Positions 31,556-44,770 of a stretch of 64,000 bases of DNA are shown one piece after another. This stretch comes from Xestospongia bergquistia (taxonomy: Eukaryota > Porifera > Demospongiae > Haplosclerida > Petrosiidae). The notes beneath the pieces are model-generated. The model was not told where the DNA came from. It saw only the letters and a list, made by a program, of their open reading frames with translations, and did not search any database. Every line of letters begins with the position of its first letter. Position 1 is the first letter of the stretch. A program made the translations under genes and the position numbers. Location: positions 2,221,001 to 2,285,000 of the forward strand of contig OZ014421.1 in assembly GCA_963965975.1 (NCBI GenBank), given 5' to 3'.

Positions 31556-33079
31556 TAACTTGAGACTACACGATTAGTTCACAATTAAGAGCTGATATAC
31601 TAAATTGTTATCTTATTATGGAGTTGTTACTGCTAGATTGTCACCTAGACATTGTATTAATTATTGACTATAATAATAGGTACATTCATTTAGTAGGTCA
31701 CATCAACTACATAGCATATACAATATCTAGATAGATTAGGACAAACTTATATGTACTTGTTCCTGATAAATTGATTTTTGTATTCATTGTTGGTTTTTGA
31801 TGCTTCACAACTGAACTGTATAAATTTACTGTTGCTGAGTCTTCTAATGCTATACAATCTTCAACTCAACCATTGTCTCATAATGATAAATGTCATAATT
31901 CACATCAGAAATTTGCTATATATATAATATTTAAACGATTATATAATATATATTCAACCTATAAATGATTATTCTCAAGATATTATAATATAATATTGTA
32001 ACTCTATCATTTAGATACTTTTTATACTATGGATATAATTGTGATTTGACATTAAGCATGAATGGGGAAAGATTGGCTCTGCATTAAGTGTCCAGGAATA
32101 TGTTTTGGGTGAACAACGACAGTGTAATTCAGATATACCAAACTTATCAAAGTTGTTCAAAGATGATTTGATGTAATGCCAACAGAGATTATATAGAGGG
32201 TGGTTATCAAGAAAATGGATGAGCCATTTGTGAATGTCCCTGGAATGGGAACAAAGATTTGTAAATTTCTTGATAAGCAGGAAAACCAATATTTACTTAA
32301 TTGACTCTCATATAGTTACTGTATTAATGTTTATAATGTGTAGTTATATTTATGAAGTTTGATCATTAGTTGTTTGCTGGAGTGTTAGTATAGCGAGCTA
32401 GCCCCTCCTCCTTTTTAATAATCTGATGTGCAGAGGAGGGTCTAGAAATCAACTTGACTTACTGCCCCATTGGGATGTGGGTAAGTACTACAAACTTGTC
32501 ATAATGGTTATGAGTATTATTAATATGGTAGCCATTTTGGAAAATAGTACATTATGCTTAAGTAAGTAGACTTCCAACACGGAGACATGACAGAATGTGA
32601 TCATTGCTGTAGATGGTAAATGTATATTTAATACTATAAATTATGGATCTGACATCAATATTAAATATATGGTTGTATTTATATTGCCAGAAATAGAATG
32701 CTCTATATATACCTTCATAGGAATTTATTACTATTACTCAAACCTTATAAACAACTAAATCTAAATGTATTAATTCGTCTTAACAGTGTTCTGTTACTGG
32801 CATATTATATAGACACTTCCTTAATATATAAGCTAAGAATATGAGAACAGTTTTTCTTCTGTTTGTAGGAATTGTATGAACATCAAAAATTCAGTAACAA
32901 TTGATTGGAAATGGTCAAGATAAAGTCATAACTCTAGAATATAACCATGTGATTGTTACTCCACCCATTATTGAATAATAGTTTGCTTTGAATAACAATA
33001 TAACTTTTTATATGAAAACTCATTTATATTGGAAACAACTTATGTGATAGCCTACTCATATGGAAATGTTCCCTATCCA
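31556..33079. other. Intergenic region KK4-KK5
   Basis: No recognisable gene. A minus-strand open frame at 32011-32289 (92 residues) matches nothing I know. From about 32500 on, the sequence aligns loosely with the upstream flanks of KK8 and KK10 (shared GACAGAATGTG and ACTGTTCTGTTACTGG-like segments). Confidence 0.4.
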
Positions 33080-33197
33080 AACATTCCAATAAAAATATTT
33101 CAATTAAACTATTCCAATGAAAACAGTTATGTCTTTAGCTGCTTTTCAGCAACAGGACCTTTAAAAAGGACTTGACTTTCTCATATTCTGCATTAAA
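33080..33197 (+). promoter_or_regulatory. Proximal promoter of KK5, alpha type, two CCAAT boxes
   Basis: CCAAT at 33086-33090 and 33114-33118, separated by an A/T spacer containing TTCAATTAAA. CAACAGGACCTTTAAAAAGG and then the ATG at 33198 follow. The same arrangement precedes KK6 and KK8. CCAAT pairs are classically bound by NF-Y; factor binding here is inference. Confidence 0.6.
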
Positions 33198-36100
33198 ATG
33201 GCAACAACGAGTCCAGGTATGGCTGTATATTATAATCACTTATCTGTTGTTATATGTGTATGCTATATCCTACAGGCTATTATGTACCTGCAAAGAGGTA
33301 TTGGCACTCCACACATATAGTTGGTGACTATCTCTACATGTGGGGTGGTAATATAGATGGTCTTCCTAAGGTACATGATGATGAAGTCAAAGAGAGGATG
33401 ACCTCTGTTATTGAGGTATTTCACTTACCATCTGGTATGTGGAAACAACAATCCACCAATGAGAAACCTCCACTGGGTGTCTGGGGCTATGCATCTACAG
33501 TTATTGGCAACAGAATCTACTACTTTGGAGGGTATTGCAGTCATGACAAGTGTTGTCATAATAGTCTCAACTCGTTGACAACTGACACACTTACTTGGAA
33601 TGAGTTGTTTCCTACAAATTCAAATATGGGTCCAATGATGAAATCATCCAGTGGAATGATACCTCTTAAATTCAATGAAGAGGATTATCTACTGGTAGTT
33701 GGTGGTATTGGTCTATGTCCTACCATTCTAAAACCTGATGATCAATATGGTGATAAGGGAATAATTGGTAGCTATGTTTTAACTAATGAACACCACTACT
33801 ATCAGTTATCCAGTGGTAAGAAGATTAATGTGTATTCATATTATATATATTTGAACATCACGTACAATTTTATTAAAATTTGTATTTCAGGTAATTGGAT
33901 TGTACCAGATATAACTGGGAAAGGCCCACCTCCTTGTAATATCTTTACTCTCACAAAACTACCTAATAATAGAGCTATGTTGTTTGGTGGTATAACAACT
34001 AATGGTCCTGATAACACAGTGTATATAGTACAGTGTATGGAGACTGCAGTGGTGAGAACAATATCTAACAAGTTATAATATTTAGTTACTGTATAATATA
34101 GTGGGCTAACTAAGTTCAATGATTTGAGATTGTTGAACAAAATGAATTTAGAGTGGAGTGTGTTACATTATTATTAGGAACTGTTTATTAATAATTGAAT
34201 GATACTTTTTGTGTTGATATTCTTTTAATACTTAAAAGGCTTGGTGTTATTATTAGTAGTAGTAACAGTGATTTGTGAAGACCTTTAACCCTTATAAGAT
34301 GTGTTTAATTTATAGTGACCTATATAAACCACAAATAAATTGTTATTATAGTTGATAAAATATATGATATAGTGACATTCAGTAGTGCCTATATATGTAA
34401 ACAATAGATGAATGCTTCTTATTATATAAGCCTTTTATTAGAAAATAAACCAGAAAACAGCAGTAGCTTAAGAAATTCCTTAAATATTTGAGTTTATACC
34501 CATGCAGATAATGTTAAAGATTACACTTGCAACTTTGCTGAAAAGTCCTGTCATAACTTGGACTATCATTTAGTAGCTAATTTTGTAGCTATAATTTGTT
34601 GGGAAAATTAAGAAAACTCTACAAGCTTTAATTATTCATAATTCTATATATAATGCTGTTCTTGATAGGATGACACAATCAAATAGTGAACTTCCTTGTT
34701 GTTCACTGACATTTATATAGACAGTGCAGGTAGAACTGTGTTACTAAAATAAAATCCACATACTAATAAAATGATTGTTATGCTATTTGTAAATAATGTT
34801 AGCTTGAGTGTTATTTACCTAGCACTGGGAAATGCTTCATAAGCCGCTACAAAAATCAATGAATTGGCCTCAGAGTAGACAGTGTCATGCTGCTATTATG
34901 ATCAGCGATGTATATGTCATGGTGGTGGGTGGACGTGACAAATACTACAGTAATATTGATGAAAGCTGGTTATTTAACATTGATACAACAACATGGACAA
35001 AGGTTAGTTACTAGTCATACTGTGACCTTACTATAACACAAAGTGACTTAGTGTCTGTGATCTAGCTACAGTATTGATTATACATACATTTAGTGCTTAT
35101 TGTATATTAACATTTTAAAGTTTTGTAATAAGTACCTAGTTCTTACTGTGTCTAGAATGCATCTACCACTAATGTTACACATACAATGTTAGTTATTAAA
35201 ATGTCATATAATGCACTGTATTCTATCTCGTATAGCTCACTCTATCACAGTCAGTGACTTGGCACTCTCTCTCAGTATGGAATTTATCACCTACCACTGT
35301 ATGGGTAGTTCAATTTGGTGGGTATAGATACCCAAGTAAACTCAATGATACTACTGTTATAGAGCTTTGTAAGTTCTGTCTATTAAATGCATGTTGAATA
35401 GTAAGACATAAATGATTATGATGTATTAACACAATATGATGTAAGAGCGTGACACATTAGCTATTTGTATTAGCAATTAGTCTCATAACTCAATACTATT
35501 GCAACATATTATATCTCTAACTGTAGTGTGTGACAATGACAAGTGGTCCGTAGAAGATATAATAACTTCTACTGAAGAATATCAATTTAAACTTCAACAG
35601 AAGATACAAGGAACATCTGTACAACACTCTGGGAGACACGAACAACCTCAAAATACTCTACAACCTCATATACGTTTTCAACCTTCTTCTTTACTACATC
35701 GAGAGAGAGACAGAGAAATCCTACATTTAACTCAGCAACTTGAGGCTATCAACAGAGAGCTACAAGATGCAAAACAAGTGCAGATAGATATGACAAATGC
35801 CCTTCAGGAGGAGATTCAGACATATGAAAGACAAATACAACAACTACTTCAAGAAGTTAAAGAGAAAAAAGAAACTGAAGTTATACTCAAATGTGAAAAT
35901 GAAAATAATCAAAGATTACTTGAACAACTGCTGCAAGAGCAGGATAATCCAGGGAGAAATAGAGAGATTCATCAAGAACTCCAGCAGTTGACTGCTGCTC
36001 TTCAACAAGCACAGAAAGCTAACACCGCTCTTCAACAGCAGGTTCAGCAGTTACAAGATCAACTTCACTGGGCAGTGAGGAGGGAGGAGATTATGATGAC

Positions 36101-36830
36101 TGTAGAGGTTCTTGGTAAAGGAGGTTGGGGAGAAGTCAAGGTGGCTAAATTTCGTGGCCTTAGAGTAGCTGCCAAATGTCTTCATGAAGTTTCCTTGTCA
36201 CCATACAATATATCAGTTTTTTCACGAGAAATGGAGATTGCTGCTCAAGTACGTCATCCAAGTCTCCTTCAGTTCATTGGAGCCACTCGAGTGGGTACTC
36301 CTATCATCCTATCAGAATTAATGCCAACAAGTTTGCGTCGAGAAATTGAGAAGTCTCCATTAAATCGTCTTCAAATTATTAAGATTGCTGTAGACATATC
36401 TGCAGCTCTAAACTATCTTCATCTCTGGCAACCACAGCCTATACTACATCGTGATGTTAGTAGTCATAATGTCCTTCTAGAGCCATATGGTCTTGGCATA
36501 TGGAAGGCTAAACTGTCTGATTATGGTTCAGCTAACTTCGTTCAAAGTATTTCAGCTAACAGTGTAGCTCCAGGTAATCCTTTCTATTCTGCACCAGAAG
36601 TACAATTTCCAGACCAACATTCTCCAGCAATGGATGTCTTTAGTTTTGGTGTCCTACTTATGGAGATGATCCTTTGTCAACCTCCTGCATCTAAAACAGC
36701 AGACAAAATGACTCAATCAGAGACTATCCAGTGGCCACCTATGAAAAGTCTTGTTCAGAGGTGTATCTCCCATGAGAGTCAAGTTCGTCCTTCTATTGTT
36801 CAAGTACTTATTGAACTTGAACATATGTAG
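33198..36830 (+). CDS. KK5: kelch-coiled-coil-kinase gene, alpha type, intact
   Basis: Exons 33198-33216, 33276-33815, 33891-34051, 34823-35002, 35236-35368 and 35527-36830; 778 residues, the shortest intact copy because the coiled coil is about 11 residues shorter (QEQDNPGRNREIHQE replaces the longer REQQQLQDSQ segment). The N-terminus is MATTSPG-YYVPAKRYWHSTH. Blade diglycines are WGG, FGG, VGG, FGG, VGG, FGG. Kinase: GKGGWGEV, VAAKCL, HRDVSSHNVLL (His where most alpha copies have Pro), SDYGSAN, YSAPEV. The APE motif is followed by Val instead of Ala. Exon 6 begins with a TGTGTGAC form, so the splice codon reads Leu. KK7 is a fragment of a close relative, sharing the DNPGR signature. Confidence 0.9.
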
Positions 36831-37889
36831 TTCAGATGCTAGACTTGTAATATGTTCCTTTAGTATAATCCTCTTATATAAAATGCACTGATACTATTAT
36901 ATTATTAAGTATTTTTATATTCCTGTTATGGTAGTACTACTGTGTTCAACTGTAATTGTGTTCACAATTATCTATCAATTGCATTTCCATATATGAACAT
37001 TGAGACTATATTTAGAACAAGTTTGATTAATTTTTGTGTGCAATATTTTCACTTCTTAATTTTATAATAACAATATAATTTACTTACCTGATCTTTAAAA
37101 TGGTCTTCATCTTCTTCTCATAGTGTGAAGATTTCCTCACCATTTTCATTAACCATTATAATCTTTTCAATCAAAGCTAAACAGTTTCCATTATAAAAAA
37201 GAGATAACCCCCACAACAATTATAATCCAATTAAAAACTGCTCTGATTGATTTCCTGTTATCAAGCCAAGTCATATTTTATCATACACTTAGGTACATCA
37301 ATAACTAGTTACTAATTTAGACATAATATGGTGAAAGATACTGAATGGACACTCTCTCTATTGAGATTCATTATTACTAGTACAATCCACTATTGAATGT
37401 CCTTAATAATGAGGTGTCTTTACAGAAGGTTTCATTTAAAATGCTATAACAAACTACTCTATTTAATAACTAGTTAATAACTTGTAAGTGTATTGTATAG
37501 TGTGTAATTCAAAAGTAACCTAATTAGGATGTCATGTGCTAGTCAAAATATCACAATGTCAGATATGTAGTCTATTAGTCAGAAAGCTAACTAACAAATG
37601 GAGTAAGTATAACTTTTTCAAACAAAAGAAATGTACAAAAATTATTATTAAAGGAGTGTTTCCATACTGATCTCCTTGATGACACTTGTATGTAGTTTAA
37701 GTAATTTACAGTCAAGTAAGGCTTTACCAAAAAAGATATATAATCTTGTTAAATCACTATGGAAACCATTAAAATACATTACAATACAAAGCGTGTTTGT
37801 AATATATATAATTATATATATAATACATATGTATAAGCAATAGTTTACCTGTCCATCTTTATATTTATCCATACTACTACTGTTACAAC

Positions 37890-37911
<22 letters not shown>
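36831..37911. other. 3' flank of KK5
   Basis: No gene is seen. The flank aligns in part with the sequences following KK8, KK11 and KK7 (shared GACTGAATGGACA-like, CTGCTCTGATTGAT and ATCAATAACTAGTTACT segments). It ends in a (TA) run at 37891-37914 that abuts MITE copy 3. Confidence 0.5.
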
Positions 37912-37920
<9 letters not shown>

Positions 37921-38157
37921 TGATTTGGAAAAAGGGACCACTTCTGTCAAAACACTTGTCACCTGACTTTTGAACAAACAACTGTTAAAATATCTCAAAC
38001 ATCTCGGTTTTGTATACATATAGTTGGTATGTATGCATAACTATTCTACATGTATGCAAAAATGAATTTTGTTATGTTTTAACAGTCTTTTTTTTCACAA
38101 ATCAGGTCACAAATGTTGTGACGGAAGTGGTCCCTTTTTGCAAATTAGGTCACATAT
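37912..38157. mobile_element. Palindromic MITE, copy 3, between KK5 and KK6
   Basis: Begins ATGTGACTTGATTTGGAAAA and ends TTTGCAAATTAGGTCACATA. It is complete, with the inner repeat CTTGTCACCTGACTTTTGAA and the CATAACTATTCTACATG middle. It inserted at the end of a (TA)n run, compatible with TA target preference. Confidence 0.8.
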
Positions 38158-38384
38158 ATATTTATCAACATATTTCAATGGACAGCAATCAATAGTTTAT
38201 ACTATATCCAATGACTTCATTAACAGACGTAAATGGTAAGTCATAACTCTAGAATACAATTGCATGTGATTATTATTCCACTTATTGTTATATTACAATG
38301 ATGTTAAGATGTACCTGTCAATAATAATATAACTTTGATGTTAAAATTCATTAATGTGGAGGCTTACTATGATGTTATTATAAA

Positions 38385-38481
38385 AACATTCCAATAAAAA
38401 TATTTAATTAAATTATTCCAATGAAAACATTCTATCTTTAGCTGCTTCTAAGTGACTGGCTTTGTTGATTTCTGTACTAGA
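38385..38481 (+). promoter_or_regulatory. Proximal promoter of KK6, two CCAAT boxes
   Basis: CCAAT at 38391-38395 and 38418-38422 with TATTTAATTAAATT between them. Most of the CAACTGGACCTTTCAAAAA block found in other alpha copies is deleted here, so the start codon is about 20-30 bp closer to the CCAAT pair. Confidence 0.6.
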
Positions 38482-41400
38482 ATGGCTACCACCACCAGTC
38501 CAGGTATGGCTAAATATTATGATCAGTTATCTATTGTTATATTTGTGTGTTATAACCTACAGGTTATTATGTGCCTGCAAAGAGGTCCAGTCACTCTACA
38601 CATATAGTAGGTGACTACCTCTTCATGTGGGGTGGTGATATAGATGGTCTTCCTATGGTACATGATAATGAAGAAAAACAGAGGATGACCTCTGTTATTG
38701 AGGTATTTCATTTACCGTCTGGTATATGGGAACAACGACCTACCGCTGGGAAACCTCCACTGGGTGTCTGGGGTTATGCCTCTACAGTTATCAATAACAG
38801 AATCTATTACTTTGGAGGGTATTGCAGTCATGACAATTGTCGCCATAATAGCCTCAACTCATTAGCAACTGACTCATTTACCTGGAATGAACTGTTTCCT
38901 ACAAATTCAAATATTGGTCCAATGATGAAATCATCCAGTGGAATGATACCTCTTAAATTCAATGAAGAGGATTATCTACTGGTTGTTGGTGGCATTGGTA
39001 TACGTCCTCTCATTCCAAAACATGGTGCCCAATATAGTGATAAAGGAATAATAGGTAGCTATGTTCGAACCAATGAACACCACTACTATCAGTTATCCAG
39101 TGGTAAGAAGATTAACATATTTGAACATCAAGTACAATTTTATTACCATTTGTATTTCAGGTAATTGGATTGTACCAGATATAACTGGGAAAGGTCCACC
39201 TCCTTGTGATATCTTCACTCTCACAAAACTACCTAACAATAAAGCAATGTTATTTGGTGGTTTGACTCCTAATGGTCCTGATAACACAGTGTATATAGTA
39301 CATTGTATGAAGACTGCAGTGGTGAGTACAATATGTAATAAGTTACAATATTTAGTTACTGCATAGTAAGTAGCATGGACTAATTACATTTGTTTTGAAA
39401 TTGTTTAACAATATGAAGTTATATTGGAATGTCTTTACAAATATTAGGAACTGTTTACTGATGACTTAATGACCCCATTTTATGTTACCCTAGTCAATTT
39501 ACATGGTATTGAGATAATACAAATGTTTTTATTGAGCTATATTAGGTTGCTATTGGCATATATAGTAATAGAGATAAGCATCTTCACAGTTTGTTTAAGT
39601 TGTAGTAATGGTGTAACAATTGTATTATTGTTAGCTTATCTGATCAAATGTAGTGTGACCACATACTGTCCGTTCACTGATTGTGCTAACCACATGTCAT
39701 GTCATGACAACCACTCTATCTACATGTGATGAACTATGTAAACTACTTTCTCATTATATCTGTTAAACATTAATTGCGGCAGTCATTTTGAGCTATGTCA
39801 TAATCAAGAAAGTGATAAATGTAAACCATTTATCTCTGTTATTGCAACAAATATTTTATCATGTTTTTCTGTATATCAATGATAGTGCTATATTTTATCA
39901 TTTCTTGTTCACAGCGCAAATAACAACAATAACTTATACGATATGTTATTAACATAAGAGTTCCATATGCTAATATACTAATAAGTCACAACCCAGTCTG
40001 TTAAATTACCTAACGAAACACTGGATACTCAAAGTGCACTCTAGAATAGAATGTACTATTACATAAATAGTCGAGTAATGTCACATAGGTAATACTAAAG
40101 CTTATAACACCAACTTTGCTTAAAACTCTTGTTAAACCTTGAAATATCATTTATTAGTAATATATTGAGCTTTTTTGAAGACTCACAATAATCCTAGAAG
40201 CTTTTATTATCCATAATTGTACACTTAAAGGATACCCTTCAAAGTAAGATGCCTTGTAGTAATAAATATTCCCCTATTGTTGATTGATAGTGATATATAC
40301 ATTGCAGTTATTATTCAAAGATATTGTTTAAAAAATTAAAGTACACATAATCTATTTTAAATGTGAATGATGTTAACTTGAGTGTTCTTTACCTAGCACT
40401 GGCAGAAGTTTCGTCAACCATTTCTAAAGCCAATGAATTGGCCTCAGTGTACACAATGTCATGCTGCTGTTATGATCAGTGATGTACATATCATGGTTGT
40501 GGGTGGACGTGACAAATACTATAGTAATATTGCTGATAGCTGGTTATTTAACGTTGATACAAAGACATGGACAAAAGTTAGTTACTAGTCGTCCTTGATC
40601 TAAGTCTAACAGAAAGTAACTTAGTGTCTATGATCTAGATACAATATTGATTATAAACCAAGTAAGTACTTATTGTATGTAAACATTATGAAGCCTTGTA
40701 ATAGGTCAAATGCATCTAGTTCATATTGTGTCTAGAACACATCTACTACTGGTGTTACATGTACAGTGCTAGTTATTATAATGTCATATAATACACTATA
40801 TTCCATCTTATATAGATCGCTCTATCACATTCAGTGACTTGGCACCCCCTCTCGGTATGGAATGAATCACCTACCACTGTATGGGTAGTTCAATTTGGTG
40901 GATATAGATACCCAAGTAAACTCAATGATACTACTGTTATAGAGCTCGGTACGTTCTATGAGCTGTTGTATAGTAATATATGCATTATCAGTTTTATCAT
41001 AGTATGATATAGAAGCAAGACAAACTAGCTGTTTATATTACAAATTAGTTCAATACATCATTACTATTGAAACATACTAATCTCTCATTGTAGTATGTAA
41101 TAATAACCAATGGGCTTTAGGAGATATAATTAATTCTACTGAAGAATATCAAATTAAGCTACTACCGAAGAGACAACAGATGCCTGTACAACAATCTGGG
41201 AGACATGAACAACCTCAAAATAACACACAGTCTGATATAAATATCCAACCTCCATCTTTACTACATGTACAGTTGCAACAGAAAGACAGAGAAATCCAAT
41301 GCTTAACACAACAAATTGAAGCTAAAAGAAAAGAGCTACAAGATACAAAACAACAGCAGGCAGATGTGACTAGTGCCCTTCAGGAAGACCTTCAGACCAA

Positions 41401-42427
41401 AAAAAGACAAGTGCAACAAATGCTTCAAGAACTTCAAGAGAAACAAGAAACTGAGGCTAGACTCAAGCGTGAAAATGAAAACAGAGAAAGATTACTCGAA
41501 CAATTGTTACAAGAGCAGGAAGGGAGGGAACAACAACAGCTACAGGACAGCCAAAATGTAGTGCTTCGTCAAGAGCTCCAGAAGTTGACTACTGCTCTTC
41601 AACAAACACAAAAAGCTAACACCACTCTTCAACAACAAGCTCAACAGTTACAAGATCAGTCTCATTGGGTAGTCAGGAGGGAGGAGATTAAGATGACTGT
41701 GGAAGTCCTTGGTAAAGGAGGTTGGGGAGAAGTCAAGGTGGCTAAATTTCGTGGCCTCAGAGTAGCTGCCAAATGTCTTCATGAAATTATCCTATCACCA
41801 TACAATATATCAATTTTTTCACGAGAAATGGAGATTGCTGCTCGAGTACGTCATCCAAATCTTCTTCAGTTCATTGGAGCCACTCGAGTGGGTACTCCTA
41901 TCATCCTATCAGAGTTAATGCCAACAAGTCTTCGCAAAGAGATTGAGAAATCTCCTCTTACACGTGCTCAAATTATCAGAATTGCCCAAGACATATCTGC
42001 TGCTTTAAACTATCTTCATCTCTGGCAACCACAGCCTATACTACATCGTGATGTTAGTAGTCCTAATGTCCTCCTTCAACCATCTAGTGGCGAAATGTGG
42101 AAAGCTAAACTGTCTGATTATGGTTCAGCTAATCTTGTTCAAAGTATTTCAGCTAACAGTGTGGCTCCAGGTAATCCTTTCTATTCTGCACCGGAAGCAC
42201 AATTTCCAGACCATCATTCTCCAGCAATGGACGTCTTTAGTTTTGGTGTCCTGCTTATAGAGATGATCCTATGTCAACCTCCTGCTTCTAAAACAGCTGA
42301 TAAAATGACTCAATCAGAGAATATCCAGTGGCCAGTTATGAAACATCTTGTTCAAAGGTGTATATCTCGTGAGAGTCAAGCTCGTCCATCTATTGCTCAA
42401 GTGCTTATTGAACTTAACATTATGTAG
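38482..42427 (+). CDS. KK6: kelch-coiled-coil-kinase gene, alpha type, intact
   Basis: Exons 38482-38503, 38563-39102, 39161-39321, 40397-40576, 40816-40948 and 41094-42427; 789 residues. Exon 1 is one codon longer than in sister copies (MATTTSPG, an extra ACC). Kelch propeller about residues 10-345, coiled coil about 404-538, a linker SHWVVRREEI, then kinase about 545-785. Motifs: GKGGWGEV at 551, VAAKCL, HRDVSSPNVLL, SDYGSAN, YSAPEA. The residue after HRD plus two is Ser, not the Lys usual in Ser/Thr kinases or Ala/Arg of tyrosine kinases, so substrate type is open. Intron 3 is 1075 bp and shares a block (CAACCCAGTCTGTTAAATTA) with KK1. The exon 5 donor is GTACGT instead of GTAAGT. Confidence 0.9.
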
Positions 42428-43239
42428 TTTAACAGTAGTCTTAATACTTGTAAGTAATTCCTTCACAAAAATCCTCCTATAATATACTGTAATTATTATA
42501 AGATTAAGTATTTTGTATATGTCTGTTGTGGTAATACCACTATGTGCAACTATAGCTGTGTTTATAAGTATTTAATGCATTTCCATGTATGGATATATTA
42601 TATTATTATTATATTATTATTATTTATAACAATTTTTGAATATTTTTTGGTAATTTTTCATTTATTAATTTTATAATAACAATATGATTCACTAAGCTGA
42701 TCATTATCATGGTCTTTTTATCCTTCTTGTAATCTCAACATCCAATAATCAGTTTGTTCAAGCAGAGCTAAGCACATACCATTGAAAAAGCACCCATCAT
42801 ATTATTACTGTAATTAAGATACTGTAGTTCTTGCTATCCTGTCATAAGACCGGGTCAAATTTTGGTACACACATTAATAGTTAATTTGGACATAATAAAG
42901 TTGAAGAAATTAAAGGGACACTATCTCCTTTACTATTTTTCAATACTAGGACAATCCACCAGGGATTGTTGTTAAAGAATCCTTAAGATCTAGAGAGGTT
43001 CAAATTCTATAACAAGCTAGACTACTTAATAACTAGTTGATAACTTTAAGTGTATTGAATAGTGTGTAAATCAATAATACACTAAATGTTAGTGAACTAT
43101 TTAATAGCTGGTTAATAACTTTAAGTGTATAGTATAACATGTAGTTTAATAATAATTATTCTAATTATGACACCAAATACTAGTGTTTGTGAGTATATAT
43201 GTAATATTAAACATTGTCATGTACATCCTTGATCCAATT
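42428..43239. other. 3' flank of KK6
   Basis: No gene is seen. The flank is similar to those of KK1 and KK10 (GTGCAACTATA, ATTTTATAATAACAATAT, GATCTAGAGAGGTTCAAATTCTATAACAAGCTA). A short internal duplication of TAATAACTAGTTGATAACTTTAAG-like sequence lies near 43025-43130. Confidence 0.5.
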
Positions 43240-43888
43240 CTAACACAAAGTAACATAATGTCTATGGTCTAGCTACATTATTGATTATAATAAAACAAGT
43301 ACTTATTGTATGCTAACTTTGTAAAGCCTTGTAATAGGTCAAATTTATCTAGTTCATACTGTGTCTAGAACATATCCACTACTGGTATTACATATACAAT
43401 GTTAGTTATTATAATGTCATATAATACACTATATTCCATCTTATATAGCTCACTCTATCACATTCAGTGACTCAGCATTGCAAGATAATCCAGGGAGAGA
43501 TAGAGATATTCGTCAAGAACTCCAGCAGTTCACTGCTTCTCTTCAACAAGCACAGAAAGCTAACACCACTCTTCAACAACAAGTTCAACAGTTACAAGAT
43601 CACCTTCACTGGGTAGTGAAGAGGGAGGAGATTAAGATCACTGTAGAAGTTCTTGGTAAAGGAGGTTGGGAAGAAGTCAAAGTAGCTATATTTCGTAGCC
43701 TTACAGTAGTTGCCAAATGCCTTCACAAAATTATCCTGTCACCATACAATATATCAGATTTTTCACGAGAAATGAAGATTGCTGCTCGGGTACGTCATCC
43801 AAATCTCCTTCAGTTCATTGGAGCCACTCAAGTGGGTACTCCTATCATCCTCTCAGAACTAATGCCCACTAGCCTTCGTAATGTATAA
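43240..43888 (+). pseudogene. KK7: fusion relic, exon 5 start joined to coiled coil and kinase N-lobe
   Basis: Intron 4 sequence (43240-43448) with its TATATAG acceptor leads into 32 bp of exon 5 (43449-43480), which joins directly to the middle of exon 6. From 43478 a frame of 136 residues covers the end of the coiled coil and the kinase N-lobe up to MPTSLRN, then stops. The junction is out of frame with exon 5. The glycine loop is damaged (GKGGWEEV), and the C-lobe with HRD and DYG is absent. The DNPGRDRDIRQE coiled-coil signature links it to KK5. Confidence 0.85.
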
Positions 43889-44664
43889 TGTATCAGTTTT
43901 TCAGGAAATGGAGATTACTTCTCATAGCCCCCATAACAGTTATAATACAATTAAAATACGGCTCTGATTGATGTAATGTTATAAGGCTGAGTCATATTCG
44001 TCACATATTTAGTTACATCAATAACTAGTTACTGATTTGGACATAACGTGGTAAAACTTACTGATTGGACAATCTCTCTATTGATGTCTATATCACATAC
44101 TACTACTACTACTACTACTATTACTATAATGTATCAACATCTTCCGATTGACAGCTGTCAATAATTTATACTATGTCCAACGACCTCATTAACAGAAGTA
44201 AATGTGGACGTATAAGTGTAAACATTTAATTTTTTATATGTAAATAAGTAGATTGACAACACATAGACACAAGACAGAATGTGGTGACGTTTAAGTACAT
44301 ATAGTATATACTACACACTATAAATCACAACACATGTTTGTGCCTACATTTGAACCTAAATACATTAATGCTCATTAATATACAGTGTACCATTACTGGC
44401 AATCTAGACACTTCCTTAAGATATATGCCAAGAACATGATAATAGTCTGTTTTCTATATGGAGGAATTGTATTACCATCAAAAATTGAACAAAAATGTTC
44501 AAGATAAACCCAAACTCTTGAATATAAGACATAAATGCATTTCATCATTACTTCATCCACTGCTAAAGTGTTGCCTTGAATAACAATGTCACTTTCATGT
44601 GAATACCTATTCAGGTAAAAGCCAAGTTATGTGATAGTCTACTCATGTGGAAACGTTCCTATCA
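43889..44664. other. Flank between KK7 and KK8
   Basis: The first part matches the 3' flank of KK5 (about 37200-37400). After an (ACT)n run (44098-44120) the sequence switches to the 5' flank typical of alpha copies, with the GACAGAATGTGGTGAC block also found near 50170 and 59930. No gene is seen. Confidence 0.55.
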
Positions 44665-44770
44665 AAACATTCCAATAAATTTAATTAAAATATTCCAATC
44701 ACGTCTTCAGCAGCTTTTCTACAACTGGTCCTTTCAAAAAGGACTTCACTTTTTTATATTCTGTTTTAGA
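44665..44770 (+). promoter_or_regulatory. Proximal promoter of KK8, two CCAAT boxes
   Basis: CCAAT at 44672-44676 and 44695-44699, spaced 23 bp start to start, about 5 bp closer than in KK5. ACAACTGGTCCTTTCAAAAA and then the ATG at 44771 follow. Confidence 0.6.

Noticed and set aside
32011..32289. Minus-strand 92-residue ORF between KK4 and KK5
   Set aside because: No motif, no conserved copy in the other intergenic units, no promoter.
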